From Henckelia pumila (lineage: Eukaryota; Streptophyta; Magnoliopsida; Lamiales; Gesneriaceae), in the NCBI RefSeq assembly GCF_033568475.1, contig NC_133121.1, positions 248,001 to 312,000 of the forward strand: DNA of 64,000 bases, written 5' to 3'. A model generated the notes under the pieces. That model was not told where the DNA came from. It made no database searches and saw only the letters and a program-made list of their open reading frames with translations. Positions 35,667 through 49,100 of this stretch are shown piece after piece. The translations under genes were made by a program, and so were the position numbers. Position 1 is the stretch's first letter; each line of letters opens with the position of its first letter.

Positions 35667-36987
35667 TTAGTTCAAAATACTAAATATGATAATTGTAAAT
35701 GAATTTTATTTAATTAATTAGAAATTTTTAAATATATGTGCTTGATTAATTAGAAAGCTTTCAATAGTATGTTGATAATTTTATTTTTATGTATGAGTTA
35801 GTGATTCAGTCCTAATGAGAATGTTTTGAATTTTTTTCCCTATCTTAATTAAGTTCTAATAATGTGTCTTGTGAGTTAAATACCAAATAAAATAAAGTAT
35901 CAAGGTAAAAGCTAATAAGAAAATTCAAGAATACGTGGTTATTCGATTAGTAACATGTTCGTTAGTTTGGCAATTTAATACATGTCGAAATCATATTCGA
36001 TGAGTTTGACAGGAAATCACGAATAAAACACAATTTCAGTAAAATTACTTGATTGTATTTGTAGTGCGATATTTTATATTTCATATATGTTTGACTTATT
36101 TGGTTTATAAGGTTGAAATGTTATATATTATGATATAAGCTTTTAACTGTTGGACAAATGTTTTATCAAAAGCTATATCTTGTGGTAACTGTGCAACTCG
36201 AATCTTTTAAACCACACAGTAGTTCAAGTACCATGTTTCGGTTGCTAAACTCAGCATTGACAATTATTGTACCCAACAATCTCATCTCAACAATTGCATT
36301 TCTTGCAATCAATGGGAACTGAACACGTAATATGGCTCCGATACCAATTGTTGGACCGAACGCTTATCGTTTTACCAAAATCTCTATAAACTCAAATTTT
36401 TTAAACTGCACAGCAGCTCAAGCTTCACATTTCGAGTACTCTACCCAATAAATACAATTATTGCACCCAAAATATGAAAGTGGACAACATAAAAATAATG
36501 GGTAAAAAACAAAAATATTTAAGTGAATTTACAATTGTTACTCATATATATTTATAATAATAATATAATAGATAATTGATAGATTCATACGATATGAAAA
36601 TTTTTATTTTAAGTATCCATTACTATCTTGTAAGAAAAGAAAGATTATTATTATTACTATTAGTAGTTCACGTTGTTGTTTGAATTATATATATTCGAAT
36701 AAAAGAAATTAGAAAGCATGGTAAAAAAAATTTTAAAAAATATAAATAATTTTTTATTTGAAAAAGTGTATGATATTTTTTTAAAAAATAAAATAAGTTA
36801 ATTTAAGAGTGAAATAAATAAATAATCGAGAAAAAAACATATTAATTATATAATAATAATGAAAATATTTATAATAAAAATAAATAAATAACCTGATATA
36901 ATTGTCTGTGTAGTGTAGTAAAACAAAGAAAAAAGAAAAATCAAAGGCCAGGCCACCTACCCCCACCCATATCTCCAAGCAAGCGAA
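35667..36987. other. Intergenic DNA upstream of TATA
   Basis: AT-rich, with no gene or complete element recognised. About 36160-36480 contains two related stretches ('cgaatcttttaaaccacac', 'caaattttttaaactgcac'), suggesting an old repeat. The TATA promoter and leader should lie at the right end. Confidence 0.45.
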
Positions 36988-38003
36988 ATGGCCACCATCT
37001 CGGCTTCCGCCGTGACAGCTGCTCTGTCCAGAAAAAGGTTCGACGCTGATCTGTCTTCACTCTTCTTCCGAAATCACCGGGCCGGGCTTGCGATTACTTC
37101 AACAAAATACAGCAATCGAAGAAGAGGGATGTCCTGCAATTGCCTTTTCGGTCTCGGAGTCCCTGAGCTCGTTGTCATTGCCGGCGTCACCGCACTTGTT
37201 TTCGGCCCTAAGCAGTTACCCGAAGTGGGCCGAAGTCTGGGCAAGACTATCAAGAGTTTCCAAAAGGTATTTTTATTTTATTTTAATGTTTCTTTTTCTT
37301 CAGAATTCATGCCTACAAACGACATGAACCCCTCATTGTCTAATGATGATTCAACTTTACTACCCCTACACCTAGTGACCTAAACCAAATGCATTACTTG
37401 GATTGTGCTGTTTAATGTGAAGTCAATATCCGTGTTGATTTGCGTAAGTGCTTGATTTTGTCAATCTCAACTATTTCCTCATGTATATTCATTCCTCAAT
37501 TTTGCTTCATAAAGACATGACATGACTAAGGTAGTGTTTGGGGAGCATCTAGGAAGCGCTCTTCGTTAAGAAAATTTGTTAAGAAAAAAAATGAATAGTG
37601 ATTCCTGAAAGGGCTCGCAAAAACTTAAGAAATTTTGTTAATAAAAAAAATGAATAGTGATTCCTGAAACGTCTCGCAAACACTGCCTAAGCAATATCAA
37701 AGGCGGAGCATGGAAGAATTTCAAGTTTGAAAAGTTTTCAATGTTAATTTTATTTATGTTTATACATATAAAGAAAGAACTTACCTGATCACTGTCATAA
37801 TTAAAAGAAAAAGAATGGTTTTGCTTGCATTCTAGGTGTGTCTTGTGTTGTGTTTGTTGGGTATTAACTTGATACACTTGTAGGCAGCGAAAGAATTCGA
37901 AACAGAACTGAAGAAGGACGGCGAGTCTCTTGCCGAGCAACCTACTGAGGAAGCTGCGACTGCCAGTGAAGAAGAAAAGGAGAAGAAAGGCGCTCAAATT
38001 TAG
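36988..38003 (+). CDS. TATA: Thylakoid Sec-independent translocase TatA (Tha4)
   Basis: Twin-arginine translocase pore-forming subunit of the thylakoid membrane; it assembles with TatB (Hcf106) and TatC to export folded proteins to the lumen. Exons 36988-37266 and 37884-38003 give 132 aa, phase 0 junction. Residues 1 to about 48 are a Ser/Ala/Arg-rich plastid transit peptide. CNCLFGLGVPELVVIAGVTA follows, with the single membrane helix at about 59-72 and the functionally important glutamate at E60, then the FGPKQLPEVG hinge and amphipathic helix GRSLGKTIKSFQKAAKEFE. The acidic-to-basic charged tail ends in KKGAQI. Length and all blocks match plant Tha4. The intron carries a small MITE. Confidence 0.95.
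37530..37687. mobile_element. Small Harbinger/Tourist-like MITE in TATA intron
   Basis: 158 bp with imperfect inverted ends GGTAGTGTTTGGGGAGC and GTCTCGCAAACACTGCC, flanked by TAA (37527-37529 and 37688-37690), the 3-bp TWA duplication typical of PIF/Harbinger elements. The inside has two copies of 'atgaatagtgattcctgaaa'. Confidence 0.75.
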
Positions 38004-38589
38004 TGCCTATAAAAGATAGACTTGTTAAAGTTTTCCTAGTTTTGAAACAACTTAATCAATCACGTTTCGAATTTGATGTTGAACTTTGGTGAGGAACTTT
38101 ACTCCCACTTTCTATTTTGCTTTTGTCCGTGTGCCTAATTTTTATTTGTTTTCTAGTTTGAACTTTGATCTTCTACTCAATTTAACTTTAGATACTCAAG
38201 TCATAATAGTTTCACTAAACTCATTTGTAAGTGCTGTTTTTTAGAACACCACCCCGATACAGCTTTAATATCTAGATGTTGTTCAACATTTTCAAGGATA
38301 AACACGTCCAAAAATCATTTATCTCAGTTGTAAAGAAAATACATTTACCCGTACAAGCTTTCCGTCGAAAATAACTTTTTCAAGAAAGCAAATGTTTTTT
38401 TTCTTTTTCTTTATTGGCATGTTAGTTTGTGTTATATGTATCTATAGGTTATGCAGGAAACATTAAGATTAAAACAAATTACGAAAAAAAATCGTGCTAC
38501 TAAAAAAAAAAGATTATAGTAGAAGAAATTGGTAGTATCAATCATCACAAAACTGTTTACCACGATAACATTTCACTCATAAATTAGAT

Positions 38590-39400
38590 TATAGAAGTAA
38601 TTTCTTATTCCAAACCACATCAGAAGCAGCAAGCCAACGACCACTGTTGTCATTATCAGGCAGCAGAGTCAGATCCTCCCCCTCTCACTGCACAAGCACA
38701 AAAAGACTCCCAAAATCACAGATTTATAATTTATAATAGAAATAAAAGAAACCATTTATGTCGAAAGTGAAAAATTCATTAGCTGGTTTTGTCATCACTA
38801 AATTAATATCAGCAGCACAATCAACATCCCAACCATCCAATCACGATCCTCATTACTCAAATTTACCAACAAATAAAATAAAATTTTAAGATTATTAGAA
38901 TCCAATTAATCACACAACTCACTAATTATCTAATTAAAATTAAATTGTTTAAAATTTGTGGATTTTACAAATTCCTCACTTGTGTGGAAATATATAGATA
39001 AAATAGATAGATAAACAACAAATACGCAACAAACCTAGTCTGCCATTGAAATTGAAATATAACATAGTGCGCACGATAACATTATCTTCAGAACTAGCAA
39101 ACCACAAAAAATTTTAAATTAAGTTAGATGATAGAAAGTAATCGTCAACCACTGATTTACAGCATCAGAAAATCACTAGAGCCACCACTATTGTCAATAA
39201 CAGCAGAGTCACTTCCTCCCCCTCCTTGCATGCTTACTGCACAATCATAAAAAGACTCCCAAAATTACAAATTTATATCACAAACCATTTATGTTAGAAA
39301 ATGAAAATTTCATTAGCAGGTTTTCTCATCACTAACAATCAACATCCCAACCATCCAATCAAGATCCTCATGACTCAAATTTACCAACAAGTAACATGAA
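38590..39400. repeat. Diverged direct duplication downstream of MED14
   Basis: About 38590-38880 and 39130-39400 are alignable copies sharing 'aaaaagactcccaaaat', 'catcccaaccatccaatca' and 'tgactcaaatttaccaacaa'-type words. Read on the minus strand, each holds a 'gtgcag' acceptor-like site followed by a purine-rich 'aggagggggaggaagtgact'-type stretch. Confidence 0.7.
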
Positions 39401-39688
39401 ACTTTAAAGATTATCAGAATCCAATGAATCACACAACACAGCAATGATCTGATTAATCATATAACACAGTAACAAATAGGACAAATGCCTTTCCAACTAA
39501 CACCATCTTAAAGCCACACATCACAAATACTCAATGAACAAAGCATGAAACATGTCAAAGTACGATTTTGTGCATGCATTGTACCGTGAGCAAGCCCCCG
39601 CACGGCGAATTGCTGCTGCTAATGCAAGATTTGTATGCTGAGAATCAGGCGGTTTGTCCATAACTCCATTGTCTTCGCAGGCATTCAT
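39236..39688 (-). CDS. Candidate small gene (uncertain)
   Basis: Minus-strand frame starting MNACEDNGVMDKPPDSQHTN at 39688 runs through LALAAAIRRAGACSR to a GT donor at 39585/39584. It is longer and more coding-like than its surroundings. The first acceptor downstream is in the duplicated segment (exon start 39236), giving a short basic ending RKHARRGRK and stop. The second copy of the segment (near 38690) would give RERGRI instead. I do not recognise the product; it may be a decayed gene, an alternative 3' part of the MED14 transcript, or chance. Confidence 0.2.
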
Positions 39689-40146
39689 GTTTTCAGATTT
39701 ATATTCTTCTATCCAATAACTATTTATTTTACTTGTAAAGCTCGCAAGGGTTTGCTAATACCCTCCAATTTTAATCTATTATTACTTGCACTTAAAATGC
39801 TACCTTTTACCACTCTATTCAAAGATTGTTGCAAATACTACGTCATATTAAATACAATGAATCCACTACCAAAAAGCAAATCAGGACACTCTTTAAACTT
39901 GCTAAAGATGAGGTATAGTACGTAAACAAATAATTACCTGCATATTCAGGAAGTGCATCATCAAAGGGAAAAAAATTATCAACTGTACAAAAGAGGGGGG
40001 GAAGAAAAGGAATTATAACTACACCTAGGCTAGCAAGCTCAACACACCGAGCACACCATTAGCTACTATCCACCAATAAACCATGTCTGTATCTGCGGGT
40101 CCAAAACTTGAGATCACTAAGCAGCACGAGCTTTGAAGTCCACAAA

Positions 40147-43100
40147 TCACGACATTCCAAGGCCATCTCTAAGTCCTTGAAGGCATAGATTCAATGTTTT
40201 CTGTACACTGTCAGCAACCACTCTCAATCTTCCCTGATTACTATCCCCTGAGGAAGACCCAATTGATTCTGCGGTTCTGGATATTCTTTGTCGACATTTA
40301 TCCCATTCGTCGACCTGCGACCAGCATGCACGGCCACCATGACTTCCCTCCATGCCAAGAAAAGTTACGGAAGGATTTTCACCGAAAGAATATTTCAATA
40401 TCACTGAAACACAGTAGGGCAACCAAGCAGCACCACCTGCAGCATTTATGTGAGGTATGTGGGCATGATCAAGAACCACCGTCAAAGCAAAATCAACAGA
40501 GTTATTTGCCCTATCGTAATTAATATTGCTTTTGGGTAAAGATGAATTTGCAGAGTTGATGTCCCTATTAAGTCCCATATGATTCTCAAGACAGAGCTCG
40601 ATTCGAGATTTTTGAGCAGGGGATACATCAGCTCCTTGCCCTTGAGCCAATCCTTTCTTCCAAGCAATGAGTTTCAGAAATTCTCTCAAAACTGATATTG
40701 GCAGAGTCAAAAGAGTAATGAATGAAGCTACCCGAGAAGCATCATATGGCTCCGATGCAACTCGACGACTAAAGTAGTCGCAAATCTCCCCTATTTCAGA
40801 TTGAGTTAATTCCTCTTGTGCAGAGACAGAGTTCGCCTGCTGTTGTTGAGAATGATGAAACCGTTTGACACTGATGACTTGGAGGAGGAGTTGAACTCTG
40901 TGGACACTGACGGCAAACACATAACCTCTGCAAACCAAACCAGAAACCTCTTCAACAATTCATAAATTTATTTAAAATAACACTGAAAATAAACTTTATA
41001 CTGCTTCAGGCAACATTTTCTTCTCTGTTAAACTTTTGTGCCTCGAATGTGTGCCGTTATCTGACAAAATAACATACATAGGGTTGCACACAGAGCAATT
41101 TTTAAAACACATCATTTTATCATTGAAAACCTGAAATTGTTGTAACATATTAAGACCAAAACTTGGTTTACCCATGGGAATTAAAATACTTGGCTTACTC
41201 GCAAGAGTTAAAAGAAGGCCCAAACTAATGTGTCAACTACTAGCAACATCGGATGCTGTGAAATGTAGTTTCAACACGATGAAGAAAAACTACATCATAC
41301 AAGTTGGGCAGGTTATCAAACAATGACAAATGATACAAGGGACATTTTTAGGCAGTTATTCAAACGACGATAAGTGATACAAGGGACATTTTTAAGCTCC
41401 CCAAACAAAGAAGCTTCTGATGACTGATTCCATTTGACATGAGAGATATTTTTACATTTCCGTTGCACGTTCAATATGTAGTATGTACAGTTGGGAAGAC
41501 ACAAAATATGACTTGTCATCTTACCCAACAAAGAAGCGTAGGGCGGGTTGTTCCTGGTCCAAATTCAACAATGCACCTTCGTTATCCTTCAAAATTGACC
41601 CGAGGATCTCTTTCAAAAGGTCTGGTAACTGTGCAAACAGCCACAGGACTCCAAGATACTTGAGAATACCCCTAAGAACTTTTTTAAGTGCCACAAGTGG
41701 AACCCATCCACCACCATAGCCTCCATCATCACCAAGTCCAATTATTGCAGTGTTCAGCTCTCCTCTAACGTGAGCAGGCACACCAGAACCAGGTGACCTA
41801 CGTAAAGGGTTAACCACAGATAAATTTGCTTGTCCCGGAAGAACGTTTCCAATGCGATTCAGGGCAGCTATTGCATTTCCTGTTCGAGAAATTGTTGCAG
41901 TATTTGTGAGGTTGGTTCTGTTTGCAGGGGATGCTGGAAGCTGTGGACCAGAAATGGGATGGGGATTATTTGAATTCAAAATCCCAAGGGCCTGTTGAGC
42001 AGCAGGAAAATTAGAATCTATGCCATTCAGTTCCTGAGCAACATGCTCCATGATAAACGGTCGAAACTGGGGACATGGAAGTGATCCTCCAACAGGTTGA
42101 CCAACTTTTGGAGGAGTAGCTGGTTGCAACCAGACCTGATCTCCGGCAAAACACCGCATGTCAACTGAAAATTTTTTACGATAGATAATCCTGATCCAGT
42201 ATGGGCCTCGCAGAACCACGGAAACATCAATAGGTAAAAGAGAACTAGGAACAATGCCAGGACCACCTCTCCCAGCAGCAGCTGCTGCAGCAGCAGCCAA
42301 CATAGCAGCTGCATGGCCGTTTTGAATTCCAACAGGACCTGACGGTGTGGGTACACCAGGATTACTCCCAAGCCCAGGTGAAGATTGATTTGTATTCACG
42401 TTAGAACTGCTAGGCAGACCCTGAGAAGACACATAACCACTTTGCTTTGAAGAAGTAGATGCTGCAACAGCGGGAACCCCAGAAACTGGAGCAGCTCGTG
42501 CAGGCCTCGTAGCAGCAGCAAGAGCATTCAATGGCCCGGCAGTGAGCCGAATGCAATCCAAGAGCGATGCAACCTCCCCACCATTTACAAAATCTTCTAG
42601 AAACTGTAGAAAAATAAAGCTCATTGAGCATGTACATAAATTAGGGCAAAAGGAAGTGATCTGTCAGATATGTTGACATGGATTATACATGACAGTATGA
42701 ACAAAAATGATCAAGCATTTCAGTAAGCCTCAACAAAGGTTTGGCTAACTTAGCATTTGAGCAAACGGGTCATATTTAAAGCAACATTTACATAATGTAC
42801 ATCTATTCCAATATCATATGAAGACCTGCCAAAGCTCTGAATAAAGGCTTTGTTTAATTTCATTACTTCGACATTGACATGAGGTGTGAACTTGTCATTG
42901 GGTCTCCAAACTTCAGAGTCCAAGAAAACAAATAGACGGTGAGAGAACAGCAATTGCACTACCTTGTGTGTATTTTACAGCCGGACTCTCAAATCTAGTA
43001 ACAGTATATTCTGGCATTATTCTAAAACATCAAAATATACATGCATTATAGAAAATAAAGACAGCAGGTCCAAACAAAAATAGAAACAAACCTTGGTATG

Positions 43101-46100
43101 AGGCCAATGTTGATCAGGAGAAACATGCATCGTGCAGCCTTCTTTGTTAGACTCCCATTCAACAACAAATCGAGCGAGGACACCAGATCCAAAACTAAAC
43201 CACAAACTCATTAGTCCCACAGCTTCAATCCTAAATGCTCTTCTTGTCATGTCTGAAAACTTGTCAGAACTCTCCATTAAAGTTTTTATTCCAGAAGGAG
43301 CTTTGACTTCGATGTTTGTGATGCTCTCATCAAATTTCTCGTCAGTTCGTGCACCCAGTAATTTTCGCATTCCAAGGGCAAAACTTTTAGCATTTGAAAG
43401 CCTTTGTATATCAGCAACTAACTTCTTAACACTATCAGGCTCTACTGAATTGTAACTCAACACTACACCTTCTGAATCATAACGAATGTGAGAATCCACA
43501 TCAGATGTATTAGCAATTCGAACACCATAACCCCATGTAGTATTATTACTGCCTCGTTGAAGCTCCCACAAATTTTTAAAGTGTGGGTCAATAATTTTGA
43601 CATCCCAATACAAGCTTCCAGGTTTACCTAGCCGCAAGCATATGCATTGCCAAGTGTCACCTCTGGCAAATGGCAGGCGAAACCACAAGTTTGAGGATGC
43701 ACTCCTCAGACCCACTTCTTCAACATAGGGAATGTCCAGAGCATCCATCTGACTGGTCAATCGGGCATGTTTTATACATAGTGAACAATGCCTCACTATA
43801 TGAAGGAGAATTGATACATAAACGCTAGGGGAGGCATTGCCTTTATGTGCTTCCGCTATAAGATTTGCAAAACCATATCCTTCAGTTTTACTGGGACGGA
43901 CGCATGATATAAGAGGCTGTCTTGGGGGAAACTCTGGATGAGATAGTCCCATGGTTTTCCTTCTTTTGATAGACCCTTCAAGATATTGAAGCGAGGGTAC
44001 GGATTGCATCATAGCTGAGAGTGTACGCTTTCTATGTGTCCTCTCATGTCGAGGAATGCTTTGCTTATTTGAGTTTGCAAGAACAGCGGACTCCACAACC
44101 GGAGCTGAGAAATAAGAAGCATTTATATAATGTGACGTAGAATCCAGTTATGCCACTAAATTAAGAGCAAAGGAAGTGAAAATAAACAAAGTTAGAATCT
44201 TACATACTGGAGAAGCAACCCATGAGTTGGATCCAGAAACTAAAAAGTTTCCAGACACAATGTGCTCATTAGATTTGAAATTTGATACAGAAACTGGATG
44301 GACAGAGTGCCGAGGTGGAGATAAAAGTCGAGCTGCACGCTGTGCAGAGAAAGACACCTGATCCTCGTCCAGGGAATAAGCACCTAAGCCACCAGAGTGC
44401 GGAGACCTGAGAGCGGGTAAATCCTGATCAGACTTTGAGACTGGTAATTTTTTCACAACCTGGCTTCTTCCCAAATTTGTACTCATTAAATTTATCGAAC
44501 CAGACTGCATAGAGTTCTTAAAGTTGGTGGCACTGATTTGTGCAACTGACGCTCCTTCCCAATTAGGGGAGGACATTGCAGTTTTAATACCGTAAGGGTT
44601 ATTAATACCCGATACCAATTGGGATGCTGGAGGAAGGCCAAATGTCGAATAAGAGCCTTGTCCATTTGACCCTTTTTCAAGCTCAAAAACCTCATCTACG
44701 ATAGAGGAGAAAGTTATGGGATGATTGGACCTAAGCATGGAGCCTTCCAACGTAGAATCGGAGAGAAGACCATGTTCAGCAGTACCATTGACATTAACAT
44801 CATTCTCAATGAGGCTCAAATTGAGCTCATCAAAACACATGTTCATCTGACTAACATCCAAACTTTTAACACGAGTAACATCGCTCACGTCATCAAATGC
44901 CTCAGTTTTCCCTGTAGGATCCAACTGTGCTTCTATTAACTTGAGACAAGGCTTGAATTCTTTGTCAAGTTGCATTAACAAGAAGTAAGAGCTACCACAT
45001 TCTGGGAATCCCATGAATAATGAATTTGAACCATCCAATATACTGCTCGGCAATTTCACAGAATTAAAACCATGTTCAAATACCTACACGAACAAATCAA
45101 CATGTTAAAGTTAGCCATATTACAAAATCTATTAACAAATTCTCCAAAATACATAATCGCTCCTCTAAAATACCAAGCACTGAAAGGAATATCTATTTGA
45201 TTGCTTTTCCTTGCATTTTGCAGCACAATATATTATATCCTAAACCGTGGTTGTTTAAAGCCCAAGGTGCAGTAAGACGCTCAGGTGTCCTGAGTCCTAG
45301 GCACAAGAGACGTGCTCCTTATTGAAGTAAGGCGCACAATAAATGATTTTTTTGAATATGTACATGTATGAAATTCTACTAAAAAAATATTTCATAATAG
45401 TAAAATATATTTTGTAGACAATTAACAAATAATGTAGGAGGGATTTAAGTGATTCAGGAATGGGGGTTTTAGTGTTTAGGCTGATTTAATGTTGACATGA
45501 TTGCATGCAGGAACTAGGGGCATGAACTTGGGGAAGGAAGAGAAGACTCTTTGATTTTACAAAGAAATTAGGATTTTACTGTTGCAAAGAAGAGAGAGAA
45601 AACATGTGCTAGAAAGAAAAGATAGACATCCAGCTGGGTTATAATTTAATTGCTGTAAGACTTTAAGGTTATGAAATTAATGATCAAAGAATTGTGGGCT
45701 TGAGGTGATTGGGCTAATTCGGTATGGACAGCTCTTTACAACCAGAATTCGAAAGCAACCAGCATGGACTCCATGAAGAGCTCAATATGCCGCATGCACA
45801 TTAGGCGCAAAATATGCCTTGTCAAAGGGATTTGCCTGTGCATGCCTTAAAAGGACTGTGCCCCGAGGGTTCTCCTAGGCACAGGACCACGTCTGGTTTC
45901 ACCTAGCGCCTAGACACAACCAAGCATGCAGCCTTTGATAACTACGTCTTAAAGCATAATATATGTGTAAATGATGAATCCACTAATCCTGTACATTAGC
46001 CATCAATAATAAGAGGAAAAACCATGAAGCAACACAACAGTACACTGTGCAGAAATTACAACTTCCATAATCGGAGATATGTGGCATATAGCAACCTAAT

Positions 46101-49100
46101 AGTCACGAGACAACAGGTTCCTAAATTATTGCATGAAGTCAAGGGAATACATATCAAGCCACAGTTGAAACAGAGAGCTTTGGCAAACTTCCTTACAAGT
46201 GATTTGAAGTTCCATGTTGCATGACCAAAGCAGAGAAGGAATTTTTTCTTAAAAAGGGAAAGTTTAATAATACCTCAAGGCCCAAAAACCTTCCAATGCA
46301 TGCAAATAAGTGTAAAATACTATTGCTTCTCAAGTTGATAAAAGTTTTTGCTGCAGTCATACTTCCCTGGTTCAGTGCTTCTTCACACTCCATTAAAGCC
46401 TTTGGTGATATAATATTTTTTGATGAGTGAAAAAGAAAGCGACCATTCCTGAAAGGAAAGGGTAGAATCTGGGACTTTATTTTTATAAAGGAAAACACCA
46501 CCAAAACCGTATCAATCAGATTGAATAAATAAATAGTCCTTCTAAGGCTGTTTGGAACATCATCAAGGGAAACAACACCCATAAGGGCATACTCAACAGC
46601 GAAAGCATCATGCAGGAATGAAGATCACCGTGAATTATAAAGACCATAAAATAAGCATCTTATTTACTCCGACACACTTGCAAAAGAAAATTCAAATCCA
46701 AATGACATATTAATAATTTGGTAGGGATGTATAAGTTGATTGTTCCTGATGAAGTCGCTATCCAGTAGTAGGGCTCATCAAATTGTGACTCCATGGGTTT
46801 TCAGCCAACAACAAGGTACTGTTCTCCATTAGTGATCGATTCTCTAAACAGCTCACATAATGGCACAGAAAATATTGGAGTGCAAAAGCACTAGACATCA
46901 AAAGACATGAGAGTAGTGAGAACTGAATCCAAAGTTATGGTGGTGCGCAAAGGGTCAATAGATAGAAACCGAACTGATCAACTCAAGATATTTTTTTATT
47001 GGAATAACCTTTCTATGGGTGTAGCCACTAGCCAGAACACTAAACCTAAAAACTTAACTTTACTGACTGCAGATGACGAAAACATTTGGGAGGTGAACTT
47101 AAGGTTAAAAGAAAACTGGAATCCACTACAATTAGCAAATTCTTAACTTTGTCCAACCTAATCACATTTATTGATAGTTTATGTATATATCACTATTGAT
47201 GTTAAAAATAAAATCAGCCAGCAAAATCAAGCCATAATTCCAGCATCAACTCGAAAGAGCTTGACGTTTAGCTCTGAAATTACCAACCAAGCTTGATATT
47301 AAACTCCAAATCAAGACAAAAAATCTCTATCGTGGTAAATTATTATAATTAACTGTCGAAAAAATGCGCCCAATTGGAAAACATAAGATTACAGTCCACT
47401 GTCCATAAAAAATTATAATCTAAAATTCTAATTCTAAGGAGAAAAAAATGTCACATGGCTAAAATGTTCTTCGGTGAACAATGTTCTAAAAGAGAAAAAA
47501 AAAATGCACAAATAAGGACATAACTTCAAGGGCCGAAATACCAAACCTTATGTTTATTCCAAGGGTGAAATAGGAAGAACCATAAGCACGCACACGAAGA
47601 ACTTCCGGACCATCGTGTGTTCGCACATCAGATGCTTTATTTTCCTGTTAAAAAAAAAATCAAAGCATGTTCAGTATTCATAACAATAAAGAAATGTGAA
47701 ATGGACAAAATCGATAAAACAGCAAACAAAAAACAGGAACATCGCCGTAAATAAAACATTTTACGTCAGAATTCGACATGGTTCAGCACAAAGGAAAGAA
47801 AGTACAAGAGAGGACACTCATGCCAATAAATAAATTGGCTATTGTTCACAACACACAAATCAATGTTTTTAAAATACATAATAAATGTAAAACCTGTCAC
47901 TTAACATTGAACTTATATTTTTTTTTTATATAGGAAACGATAATAATATTATATAAATAAAGAGAGTTAGATTTACAGCTTGCGAACCAGTGGTCCACAA
48001 AAAGATTCTAGAAAAGCACCACCAAATAAGCTAACCCAAGACTAAACTCCAATCCCTATACAAATCTAAGACCGCAAAAGATTGAAAATCTGTAATCTTA
48101 TGAATCCAAGTAGATACTCTTATTCTCTTAACTTTATCTTGTCCCATAGCTCTCCCAATGATTCTTCTGCGTCTTCAAAAATCCTCCTGTTTCTTTCAAG
48201 CCACACTGACCAACAAACACAATGCACTATTACATCCCAAAATACTTAACCCCTTTTACCCAGCAAGCCTCCAAAGTCTGCAGCAAATAGATCCTTTGTA
48301 GATTTCGGTATCACCCATGATAAACCCATTTCCTTCAAAACCAAGAACCACAAAGAACTCGTAAAAGGACAATGAATAAGCATATGATCCTGATTCTCTA
48401 CCCCTTGCTTACACAGCTGACAGCACACACCAATTTGGACATAGAAGACAATTCGGAATCCTTTTTTGAATCATTTCACAAGTTGGTAATCTTCCCATCA
48501 CAGCAGTCCATGAAAACACCTGAACCTTAGAAGGAATTGGAGCTTTCCAGATTGTTCGGTAACGAGGAAAATGAGAAAACAAAGCAGCTGGAAAGAAAGA
48601 ACCGAAGAAAGATTTAACCGAAAAAAAAAACCAGAATTATCCCACACCCATTTCCTGACATCCTCAACCCCCTCAACTAGACTGACCCTTCTAGCAGGTG
48701 ACGTGGCTAGCACGCTCATGAGCACCCCAACTTCACCCTTACTGCCCTACCAATCAGACCATGTTCCTTTCTTTGTTGACCCTCCGAAAAGATGGAAAAG
48801 ATTTAAAAAATTACAGGTAATATAATTCCCCACGCTGAAAAGTAGGTTATGACTGGTATAAGGAATGAGTTGGAGCTGGAATGAGCATTCCCAAACGTAT
48901 TACATTCCTCGTGATTGGTATAGTATTGGAATGGGAATGCTCATACCTATTGAAATGTCTATTCCCTCTTTCAACCTTGGGATTACCTATCCCCATTACT
49001 TCATTTTATCTATTTTAATAGCCTTAATCATATTTATCTTCCATAAAATAATAAATACGTAAACCTTAACTCATCATCTTAACAATAATAATAAGTTTCT

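Noticed and set aside
42027-42637. Alternative-frame minus ORFs over MED14 exon 7
   Set aside because: Shadow frames of the MED14 coding sequence, which is in frame with its neighbours on both sides.
42750-42959. Possible extra MED14 exon (minus ORF MQLLFSHRLFVFLDSE...)
   Set aside because: Exon 6 (…WPHTK) joins exon 7 (FLEDFVNGGE…) directly in the order known from other MED14 proteins; this ORF lies in the intron.
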